From Gammaproteobacteria bacterium UBA5078 (lineage in GTDB: Bacteria > Pseudomonadota > Gammaproteobacteria > Pseudomonadales > Pseudohongiellaceae): DNA of 64,000 bases. Shown here one piece after another: positions 7,666 to 15,131 of the stretch. A program made the position numbers and the translations under genes. The notes beneath the pieces are model-generated. The model made no database searches. It had not been told where the DNA came from and saw only the letters and a list, made by a program, of their open reading frames with translations. Position 1 is the first letter of the stretch. Every line of letters starts with the position of its first letter. Where the stretch lies: positions 71,814 to 135,813 of the forward strand of contig DIAM01000013.1 in assembly GCA_002416505.1 (NCBI GenBank). The letters are read 5' to 3'.

Positions 7666-9653
7666 TGGTCTTCGTGTAGGTCGAAATCACAGACGTGATG
7701 TCGAAATTGTTTGTCACCCTCGAAGCGTTCCGAATACTCCTTACCCTCAATAGCCTTATAGGCATCGCTTTGGACGAATACGTCGATTAGCGATTTGTCT
7801 ACAGCCCCCGCTTTAGCTTCTTGATGAAGAATGTCCAAGGCAAACTCCGCCGACACTGCTGCCTTATAAGGCCTATCCGATGCGGTCAGCGCATCGTAAA
7901 TATCGCAGATGGTCATGATCTTGGAGGCAAAAGGAATCTCTGCTGCTCCCTTGCCATCGGGATAGCCACTGCCATCGAGCTTCTCATGATGAGCGCCGGC
8001 GATGGCGGGTACTTGTCTGAACTCCTCGGTCCATGGAATAAGGCTTAGGAAGTTGCGTGTATGGGTGACATGTGACTCTATCTCGCGGCGTTCCTCGGAT
8101 GAGAGGCTGCCCTTCGAGATCGCCAGCATCGAAAACTCTTCTGGGCTGACGATAGCGAAACCGTGAGAGCGTTCGAAGGGGCTGCAATAGGCCGCGATGC
8201 GATTGAGGTCTGTTCGCTTGCCTGCCCCCAGTAACATAGGTTCGTTCGCGTCAATAATTGTGGCGAAGAACTGGTCAAGTTGTTCCAATTCCTGGGCGAG
8301 ATTGACCTCGATGCGCGTATTCTTTGCCGCGTCGAAACTACCGCGTTTGTGCATCTGCAGTTGCTGCTTGAGCGCCTTGTTCTTGAGTTTCTCTTTGGCT
8401 AATAGGATGCGGAAATGGATGCTCTGAATATTCGCTTGGCTGAGTTTCTTGGCTTTGACTAAGACCGATTCGCGAACCCCGACCTTCCCGAAATCATGCA
8501 GCAGTGCCGCGTAACGCAGCTCCCTGACCTGGGTCTCATTCTGCGCATTGTGCCGATGCTCCGGAAGCTGACTCAGATTGACGGCGCGAGCTAACGCGAC
8601 GCAGAGATCGGCGACTCGAAATGAGTGCCCGCTCGTAGTGGGGTCGCGTTGTTCGATCGCCATTACTGAGGCTTTAACAAAGCCTTCGAATAATTTCTGT
8701 ATATCGTTGTGGAGGATGGCATTCTCGATCGCCACCCCCGCCTGGCCAGCGAGTGCTTGGAGAAGTAGAAAGGCCTCATCATCGAACGCGACTACCTGAG
8801 CCCGCACGTTCGTGTCGCCATTTAGCTTGGTTTCGCGGTGGCGTTTCTTGTTGATGAATTGCAGTACTGCAATTACATTTTTTTTCTTATTCAGTGCGGG
8901 TAAGGTCAGCATGCTGATGGTTTCGTAGCCGGCGCTGGTGTCGAAACTGCTATTGAACTGATAGACCGAATCGGGCGAGATGTTATAGGCGTCGGCGATA
9001 TTGAGTGCGGTTTTATTCTGCGCAACATAACCCGAGATAGACTTTGCGTCGATCTTGAACTTACTCTCTTGGAAGGGGAAGTCGATGGAGTCATTCTGGG
9101 TTAGCTTGAAGGTCATCGTTGCCTTATCTTGGTCCACAAGAAACAATGACGCCGCATCGCAGTTCGAAATATTCTGACCTTCGCTTAAGATTTTGCGCAG
9201 CAAGGTAGAGAGATCATTTTCCGCCGCTAGCGCGATCCCCACACTCGCGAGCTTGCTCAAATTGCCCTCTAGGGATTGCATCAGCAGTGCACTGTCCAGC
9301 GCGCGTTTGCCTGCCAACCAATTGTCGCAGGCCATGCGGATGAGCTTTTGAGTCTGAATGGAGGGCAGGCTATCGGAGAGGACTAGATCGGTATCTACCT
9401 GCAAGGCGGTTTCGCTCAGCAAGACGATGTTGGTGAAACGGTTCCGCCAAGATTCGAGCGCAGCCTGCTGCAGCAATGCGCGATCGAGTAGGATCAATGA
9501 GGCCTGTTCGGCCTCGGCTTGCTCGATGCTGTCGATGGCAACGCAGCGCAGGGTGCTGCCGTTGAGTTGCCGCCATAGCGGATGCTCTTGAAATTGCGGT
9601 CCATAGCATAGGGTCAGCCCCAGAGTCTCTGCTGCATTCGGGCTTACACTCAT
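7662..9653 (-). CDS. GAF/HD-GYP cyclic-di-GMP phosphodiesterase
   Basis: 663 residues from the ATG at 9653; an in-frame GTG at 9683 would add 10. Residues about 1-110 look like a degenerate receiver-type domain. A GAF domain follows at about 140-300 ('ISGYVAQNKTALNIADAY', 'VLQFINKK'). An HD-GYP domain occupies about 320-620 with intact metal and signature residues: 'SGHSFRVADL', 'LLHDFGKVGV' (HD and GK) and 'HHEKLDGSGYPDG'. HD-GYP proteins hydrolyse c-di-GMP, linking a small-molecule or redox signal sensed by GAF to motility or biofilm. The domain contains an unusual helical insert of about 95 residues between the HD motif and the HHE motif ('LRILLAKEKLKNKALKQQLQ' onwards). The gene is monocistronic, with 177 bp of non-coding DNA upstream. 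Confidence 0.85.
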   Translation of the reverse strand: MSVSPNAAETLGLTLCYGPQFQEHPLWRQLNGSTLRCVAIDSIEQAEAEQASLILLDRALLQQAALESWRNRFTNIVLLSETALQVDTDLVLSDSLPSIQTQKLIRMACDNWLAGKRALDSALLMQSLEGNLSKLASVGIALAAENDLSTLLRKILSEGQNISNCDAASLFLVDQDKATMTFKLTQNDSIDFPFQESKFKIDAKSISGYVAQNKTALNIADAYNISPDSVYQFNSSFDTSAGYETISMLTLPALNKKKNVIAVLQFINKKRHRETKLNGDTNVRAQVVAFDDEAFLLLQALAGQAGVAIENAILHNDIQKLFEGFVKASVMAIEQRDPTTSGHSFRVADLCVALARAVNLSQLPEHRHNAQNETQVRELRYAALLHDFGKVGVRESVLVKAKKLSQANIQSIHFRILLAKEKLKNKALKQQLQMHKRGSFDAAKNTRIEVNLAQELEQLDQFFATIIDANEPMLLGAGKRTDLNRIAAYCSPFERSHGFAIVSPEEFSMLAISKGSLSSEERREIESHVTHTRNFLSLIPWTEEFRQVPAIAGAHHEKLDGSGYPDGKGAAEIPFASKIMTICDIYDALTASDRPYKAAVSAEFALDILHQEAKAGAVDKSLIDVFVQSDAYKAIEGKEYSERFEGDKQFRHHVCDFDLHEDH

Positions 9654-9860
9654 TGTTAAATCAGAATGGGTCACAGCACGCAATCCACAGGCCAGCGAAT
9701 GGCTTATAGTAAAAGTCCCACGGAGTGTACCCCAGCAAGAGCAATCTGGCGATAAAACAGGCGGGTGGCGTGTTTGAATAGAATCGGGAGGGGGAGGTGG
9801 CGAAGGGGTACCCCGTCCGAGTTTAGCAGTGGCTGCCCTCGGACGGCGTGATAGGCGATT

Positions 9861-10142
9861 TTAGTGGCCCATACTCACAGGCGTCATAATTTGCCCAGTG
9901 ATTGTTGCGATGGCGCTACGGCGTAAATGCAGCTTTTCAGGTTGCATGGCCGCTTTTTCTTTCGCTTGGAGCTCACTTATAAAATTGCTGAGCATTTGTC
10001 TGGCTTCTGACTCGTATCTGAAGGGGCCAATATTGCCCCCCTCACGGGTACGAAAATACCAAAGTCCGCCATTGTCAAAAATACGCTCAGTACGATTGAA
10101 AGCTAGTTCATTAGAACGATCTTGCTTGCGGAGGCTGCTCAT
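9861..10142 (-). CDS. DUF6316-type small protein
   Basis: 93 residues, ATG at 10142 preceded by AAAGAGGA. The core 'RTERIFDNGGLWYFRTREGGNIGPFRYESEARQMLSNFI' has the WYF-TREG-GPF pattern I associate with DUF6316, a small cytoplasmic family of gammaproteobacteria without a known function. There are no membrane segments. A large hairpin directly upstream (10165-10231) would lie in its 5' leader. Confidence 0.65.
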   Translation of the reverse strand: MSSLRKQDRSNELAFNRTERIFDNGGLWYFRTREGGNIGPFRYESEARQMLSNFISELQAKEKAAMQPEKLHLRRSAIATITGQIMTPVSMGH

Positions 10143-10164
10143 TATTTTAGTCCTCTTTAGTCTC

Positions 10165-10231
10165 CGTCAGCTCAAGGTTACCCTGAATTAATATTCAGTC
10201 CCAAGGATTGAGTAGTAACCCTGAGCTGACG
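10165..10231. promoter_or_regulatory. Large nested hairpin in the leader of the DUF6316-type gene
   Basis: Arms of 17 bp (10165-10181 and 10215-10231, one mismatch) built on GTCAGCTCAAGGTTAC enclose a second hairpin, CTGAAT-TAAT-ATTCAG (10183-10198). No T-run follows on either strand, so it is not a standard terminator. It ends about 10 bases before the ribosome-binding site of the downstream minus-strand gene. Confidence 0.6.
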
Positions 10232-10568
10232 AGTTTTCGCAAAATAAACTGGCTTGCAAAGTCTGAGAAGAGCGCAAATTGCATGCCATTTATTTAAGTT
10301 GAGCACGCCGCTGGAGACCTGACACCTCTGGTGTATTGCTTTTAGAAACAAAGAGTTAAAGACGTTTTAGAAAATGCGATGAAGTGCGGTTTTGTTGATG
10401 AATCAGTGCCTTAGGAAGCTCGGCTCACTGTGAGTAAATTTCACTCAGTGCCGCTGCTCAGAAAGCACTTAGCCACGCGAGCGCAGTTATTTTTTCAAAT
10501 AAATTAAGGGCTTGGAGTGAGTCACGTTTTTAAAAATTTTTTCGATGAATCCGAATCTCGTTGATATT
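10232..10568. other. Non-coding gap between the DUF6316-type gene and mobA
   Basis: No credible ORF is seen. It is AT-rich near 10490-10545 and contains an imperfect inverted repeat at about 10427-10451 (CACTGTGAGT against ACTCAGTG). It should hold the promoter of the DUF6316-type gene and the 3' end of the mobA transcript, but neither is clear. Confidence 0.5.
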
Positions 10569-11201
10569 TCAGCGCCCGTCTTTACTGGCTTGCAGCCGCA
10601 TGCGCGCGCTGGCCAAGTCTTCGGGAGTATTCAGGTTAGCGAAATCGCTAGGGCCAATATCGGTGATATTCAGTACGCTATTGGGAAGGGAACGGATAAG
10701 CGCCATTGGGCTATACAGACCGTCACGAAGCGCTGTGCTAAGCACATCCTCAAGCGCCAAGGACCATAGCGAGAACAGCGGCTGCCACTGCCCACCGCTG
10801 CACAGCCACGCTACTTGAGTGGATTCGGTATTTAAGACTCGGGTCAATTGCGCCACTATATCTGCAGGGAAGTAGGGGACATCGGCGGGAAAACAGGCAA
10901 CTGCCTGAATGTTGGGCAGTTTATTGCGGCTGAACTGCATGCCAGTGAGGATGCCCGCCAAGGGGCCCGCTTCTGGGCCAAAGTTGTCTGGGACAACGGG
11001 AATCGCAAACTCGTCGAAGCGCTCAAGATCGCGGTTGGCGTTGATCGATAGCTGCGCCACTTGGGGCTCAGCCCCTGCGATTACGTGCGCTATTAGGGGT
11101 TTACCGCCTAGCTCTAGCAGGGCCTTGTTCTGGAATTGCATGCGCGAAGATCTGCCTCCTGCGAGGATGACACCGCCGATATTGTCTTTCGTGATAGGCA
11201 T
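10569..11201 (-). CDS. mobA: Molybdenum cofactor guanylyltransferase
   Basis: 210 residues. MobA transfers GMP from GTP to molybdopterin to make the guanine dinucleotide form of the molybdenum cofactor. The N-terminal nucleotide-binding loop 'GVILAGGRSSRM' is followed by the conserved Lys in 'NKALLELGGKPLI', 'FGPEAGPLAGILTGM', the metal-binding 'CFPADVPYFP', and the C-terminal 'FANLNTPEDL', all in family order. Length is normal (E. coli about 194). The Gly normally after LAGG-x-S-x-RM is Gln here. No other molybdenum-cofactor gene is nearby. Confidence 0.9.
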   Translation of the reverse strand: MPITKDNIGGVILAGGRSSRMQFQNKALLELGGKPLIAHVIAGAEPQVAQLSINANRDLERFDEFAIPVVPDNFGPEAGPLAGILTGMQFSRNKLPNIQAVACFPADVPYFPADIVAQLTRVLNTESTQVAWLCSGGQWQPLFSLWSLALEDVLSTALRDGLYSPMALIRSLPNSVLNITDIGPSDFANLNTPEDLASARMRLQASKDGR

Positions 11202-11567
11202 AGAGTGAGGCTGCTATAAAACGGTGAAGGGCTCGGTTAATCGTCAGGCGCTCGCGACCAGTACTCTCAATGGCCTATGTTGCGCGGGATTGAGCATAGG
11301 GGAGGTGTGCTAAACCGACAAGATTATTTATTGAATAAAAAGAGGCGGTATGGGAGAATCCCGCACTTCGGATAACAGGAATAATGTGATAAGTCTTTGA
11401 TATTTATGGGGTTTAGGAAAACTAAGCCGTAAAAGACTGCGCATTTAGCCTAGTTGATTCAATTTCCCAACTGAAATTTGCCAATCTATCTTTGCGATTG
11501 GGTGAGCTTCAATAATATTGGTCGTGATTGGCTGGCCCTAAGATCAGCCATTCTTAGAGGGTATTTC
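11202..11567. other. Non-coding region between mobA and tig
   Basis: Divergent intergenic region of about 366 bp without a plausible gene. A weak promoter-like pair TTGAAT (11331-11336) and GAGAAT (11354-11359), 17 bp apart, points towards tig. No clear operator or hairpin is seen. Confidence 0.45.
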
Positions 11568-12890
11568 ATGCAAGTTTCCATCGAAACAACTTCTGGGCTT
11601 GAGCGTCGTATGACGGTCGGTGTGCCTGCTTCAACCGTCGAAAATGCAGTGAATGCGCGCCTTGCCGAAGCTGCAAGCACTATGAAGCTGAACGGTTTCC
11701 GTAAGGGCAAAGTGCCCATGAAGGTGATCAAGGGGCGCTACGGTCGCGGAGTTCGTCAGGAAGTGCTCGGCGAAGTGATGAGCAAGACCTATTACGAGGC
11801 GATTAACGAGCAAAAGCTCAAGCCTGCCGGTCAGCCACGTATAGAGCCTAAGACGATGGAAGAGGGTAAAGACCTCGAGTTCGTCGCGATTTTCGAAGTC
11901 TATCCAGAAGTAACGCTTGGCGACTTCTCGAAGCTTAAGGTTCAGAAGCTAGTAGCGGAAGTGGATGACGAGAACGTAAACAAGATGATCGAGACCCTGC
12001 GTCAGCAACGTCAGAGCTGGGAAACGATCACCCGCCAGGCTAAGAATGGCGATCGCTTGAATATCGACTTCGTCGGCACCATTGATGGTGAGGAGTTCGC
12101 AGGCGGCTCGGGTAAAGGCACTAATCTGGTGCTCGGCTCAGACCGTATGATTCCTGGGTTTGAGAAGGGCCTCTTGAAGGCCAAAGCGGGTGCAGAGGTT
12201 GTGCTCGATCTCGAATTCCCCGAGGACTATCAGAACAAAGAAGTAGCGGGTAAGGCAGTGCAGTTCAAGGTCACCGTTAACTCAGCAAGCGCTGCAGTGC
12301 TGCCCGAGCTTAACGACGAGTTCTTCGCAGTGTTCGGGATCGACGAAGGCGGTGAGGAGGCTTTCCGCAAGGAAGTCGCCGCGAATATGAACCGCGAACT
12401 AAAGAATGCGAGCAAGGGCAAGGTGAAGAACCTCGTGATGGACCTGCTTCTTAAAGAGCACCAGATCGATCTGCCCGCCAGCCTTGTGAAGAGCGAGATC
12501 GAGTCTCTGCGCCAGCAAGCGCTGCAACAATTCGGCGGTGGCAAGCAGAATATCGATCCATCCATGCTGCCAGACGATCTGTTCAAGGAACAGGCCGAGA
12601 AGCGCATCTCTTTAGGATTGATTCTGGGCGAAGTGATTAAGGTTAAGAAGCTTAAGGCCGATCCTACTCTGGTGAAGAGCACGATCGAAGACATCGCCTC
12701 GACCTATGAGACACCGGAAGAGGTCGTGCGTTGGTATTACAGCAACAAGGAGCAATTGGCCTCTGTTGAGTCCTCAGTTCTCGAAGATCAAGCTTTCGAA
12801 GCGATTCTGGCTGATGCGAAAGTGACTGAGAAGAAAGTCAGCTACGATGACGTAATAAAGCCCGACGCACCCAAGGCCGGCAAGAAATAG
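11568..12890 (+). CDS. tig: Trigger factor, ribosome-associated chaperone and prolyl isomerase
   Basis: 440 residues from the ATG at 11568, preceded by TAGAGGG; a further in-frame start upstream lacks homology. The ribosome-binding signature 'GFRKGKVPMKVIKGRYG' (the GFRxGKxP loop) is at about residues 43-59. The FKBP-type isomerase domain is at about 160-245 ('GDRLNIDFVGTIDGEEFAGG'), followed by the helical chaperone arms. Length matches the family. It starts the tig-clpP-clpX-lon block; clpP begins right after its stop. Confidence 0.97.
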   Translation: MQVSIETTSGLERRMTVGVPASTVENAVNARLAEAASTMKLNGFRKGKVPMKVIKGRYGRGVRQEVLGEVMSKTYYEAINEQKLKPAGQPRIEPKTMEEGKDLEFVAIFEVYPEVTLGDFSKLKVQKLVAEVDDENVNKMIETLRQQRQSWETITRQAKNGDRLNIDFVGTIDGEEFAGGSGKGTNLVLGSDRMIPGFEKGLLKAKAGAEVVLDLEFPEDYQNKEVAGKAVQFKVTVNSASAAVLPELNDEFFAVFGIDEGGEEAFRKEVAANMNRELKNASKGKVKNLVMDLLLKEHQIDLPASLVKSEIESLRQQALQQFGGGKQNIDPSMLPDDLFKEQAEKRISLGLILGEVIKVKKLKADPTLVKSTIEDIASTYETPEEVVRWYYSNKEQLASVESSVLEDQAFEAILADAKVTEKKVSYDDVIKPDAPKAGKK

Positions 12891-13511
12891 GTGAATATGG
12901 ATCATAAGCAAGAGATCGTCACGAACGCGCTAGTCCCCATGGTGATCGAACAGACCGCTCGTGGGGAACGCTCCTATGACATCTATTCGCGACTGCTCAA
13001 GGATCGCGTCATTTTCGTGGTGGGTCAGGTAGAAGACTACATGGCCAATCTCGTGGTGGCGCAATTGCTATTCCTGGAGTCGGAGAATCCCGATAAGGAC
13101 ATCCATCTTTACATCAACTCCCCTGGCGGATCGGTTACTGCGGGCATGTCGATCTATGACACCATGCAGTTCATCAACCCGAATGTGAGCACGATGTGCA
13201 TCGGCCAAGCCGCCAGTATGGGTGCTTTGCTGTTAGCCGGTGGTACTAAGGGCAAGCGTTTCGCACTGCCTCATTCGCGCATGATGATTCACCAGCCAAG
13301 TGGCGGTGCTCAAGGCCAAGCGGCGGATATCGAGATTCAAGCGAACGAGATCATCAAGCTGCGCCATCAGTTGAACAAGATCATGGCGGCGCACACCGGT
13401 CGCGAGCTAGACGTGATCGCAGCGGACACCGAGCGCGATAATTTCATGAGTGCAGACGAGGCCGTGAGCTATGGTCTTATCGACAAGGTACTCAATCAAC
13501 GCGTGATGTAA
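12891..13511 (+). CDS. clpP: ATP-dependent Clp protease, proteolytic subunit
   Basis: 206 residues from the GTG at 12891, which abuts the tig stop; an ATG at 12897 is also possible. ClpP forms the two-ring serine protease fed by ClpX (encoded next) and ClpA. Catalytic residues are visible: Ser in 'GQAASMGALLL', His in 'SRMMIHQPSGG' and Asp in 'AADTERDNFMSADEA'. The short N-terminal propeptide region and total length are normal. It is very likely co-transcribed with tig. Confidence 0.97.
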   Translation: MNMDHKQEIVTNALVPMVIEQTARGERSYDIYSRLLKDRVIFVVGQVEDYMANLVVAQLLFLESENPDKDIHLYINSPGGSVTAGMSIYDTMQFINPNVSTMCIGQAASMGALLLAGGTKGKRFALPHSRMMIHQPSGGAQGQAADIEIQANEIIKLRHQLNKIMAAHTGRELDVIAADTERDNFMSADEAVSYGLIDKVLNQRVM

Positions 13512-13691
13512 GGCGCGGCGAACCCGCGATTCTTACACGTTTACCAAGAATTGTGCGACGAACCCTATGGTTGTCGCTTATTTTGCCGATGAACTATCTA
13601 ACGCATAGGCATAACCAGTTGTACAGAAGCTATTGGAGAGTCCTCCAAAGTCCTGTAATCTGGTCACGAACCGATTTAGAGGGAAAGTTGA

Positions 13692-14981
13692 ATGTCAGAT
13701 GATCGTTTCAACAAAGGCGATGACAGCGGCAAACTGCTCTACTGCTCCTTCTGTGGCAAGAGTCAGCATGAAGTGCGCAAGTTGATCGCCGGACCATCCG
13801 TATTCGTATGTGATGAGTGCGTTGATCTTTGCAATGACATCATTAGAGAAGAGATTCAGGAAAAGGATTCCGAGTCCGGCAGCAAGAAGTTGCCTATCCC
13901 TGAAGAGATCAAGAAAACCCTCGACGAGTACGTCATTGGGCAGGAAAACGCCAAGAAAGTCCTCGCCGTCGCCGTCTATAACCACTACAAGCGTCTCAAC
14001 TACGAGAGTGGCGCAGGTGGGGTAGAACTGGGCAAGAGCAATATTTTGATGGTTGGTCCTACCGGTACGGGTAAAACCCTGCTGGCGGAGACGCTTGCCC
14101 GTCTTTTGGACGTGCCCTTTACCATCGCAGATGCCACCACACTGACAGAGGCCGGCTATGTCGGCGAAGATGTCGAGAATATCATCCAGAAGCTATTGCA
14201 GAAGTGTGATTACGACGTCGAGAAAGCCCAGATTGGCATCGTCTATATCGACGAGATCGACAAGATCTCGCGCAAATCCGACAACCCATCGATCACCCGT
14301 GACGTCTCGGGCGAGGGCGTTCAACAAGCGCTGCTCAAATTGATCGAAGGAACTGTGGCCTCGGTACCGCCTCAGGGTGGTCGCAAGCATCCTCAACAGG
14401 AATTCTTGCAGGTAGACACCTCCAACATCCTCTTTATCTGTGGCGGCGCGTTTGCCGGCCTCGATAAGATCATTCGCGACCGCTCCGAGAAGAGTGGCAT
14501 CGGCTTTAGCGCTGAGGTGCGTAGCAAAGATGTAGAGCATCGTATCGGCGAAGCCCTGCGCAATGTGGAACCCGAAGATCTTGTGAAATACGGCCTGATT
14601 CCGGAGTTTGTGGGTCGTCTGCCGATGATCGCGACCCTAGATGAGCTCGATCTCGATGCCTTAGTGCGCATCATCAAAGAGCCGAAGAATGCGCTCATCA
14701 AGCAGTATCAGAAGCTGTTTGAGATGGAGAACGTAGAGATACAGTTCCGCGACGAGGCCTTGAGCGCCGTCGCGGCAAAGGCAAAAGAGCGCAAGACCGG
14801 TGCACGTGGCCTGCGCTCCATCATGGAGAGCGTTCTGCTCGATACGATGTATAAGATTCCCTCTATGGAGAAGGTCAGCAAGGTCATTATCGACGCTGCC
14901 GTCATCAATGGGGAATCCGAACCATTATTGGTCTATGAGAATCGTGAACAGCCAACACGCGCTGCGACCGAGGAGCATTAG
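13692..14981 (+). CDS. clpX: ClpX unfoldase, ATPase subunit of the Clp protease
   Basis: 429 residues, ATG preceded by AGAGGGA. The N-terminal zinc domain shows four Cys ('CSFCGKSQ' and 'VCDECVDLC'). The AAA+ module has Walker A 'GPTGTGKTLLAETLA', Walker B 'IVYIDEIDKI', and the RSEKSGIGFSAEV loop (IGF) that contacts ClpP. It recognises tagged substrates such as SsrA-tagged proteins and passes them to ClpP. The 180-bp gap after clpP contains a short hairpin (TTGGAG-AGTC-CTCCAA, 13633-13648) and may hold its own promoter. Confidence 0.97.
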   Translation: MSDDRFNKGDDSGKLLYCSFCGKSQHEVRKLIAGPSVFVCDECVDLCNDIIREEIQEKDSESGSKKLPIPEEIKKTLDEYVIGQENAKKVLAVAVYNHYKRLNYESGAGGVELGKSNILMVGPTGTGKTLLAETLARLLDVPFTIADATTLTEAGYVGEDVENIIQKLLQKCDYDVEKAQIGIVYIDEIDKISRKSDNPSITRDVSGEGVQQALLKLIEGTVASVPPQGGRKHPQQEFLQVDTSNILFICGGAFAGLDKIIRDRSEKSGIGFSAEVRSKDVEHRIGEALRNVEPEDLVKYGLIPEFVGRLPMIATLDELDLDALVRIIKEPKNALIKQYQKLFEMENVEIQFRDEALSAVAAKAKERKTGARGLRSIMESVLLDTMYKIPSMEKVSKVIIDAAVINGESEPLLVYENREQPTRAATEEH

Positions 14982-15044
14982 GAGGGGCCTTTTCGCCGCT
15001 TTGCAAACGCAGATACCCATAGAGTGCTAGACGCGAAGCGGCGG

Positions 15045-15070
15045 ATTGAAATCGACAAATAAGCCCCAAG
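15045..15070 (+). promoter_or_regulatory. Probable sigma32 heat-shock promoter of lon
   Basis: ATTGAAA (15045-15051) and CCCCAAG (15064-15070), 12 bp apart, resemble the sigma32 elements CTTGAAA and CCCCATNT. It lies about 60 bp upstream of lon, which is heat-shock controlled in relatives. The -10 is imperfect. Confidence 0.45.
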
Positions 15071-15131
15071 ATAAGCACCTGTACTTATTGAGACTGCAAA
15101 GCCTCACCAAACATTATTCAGGACGTTAGCT

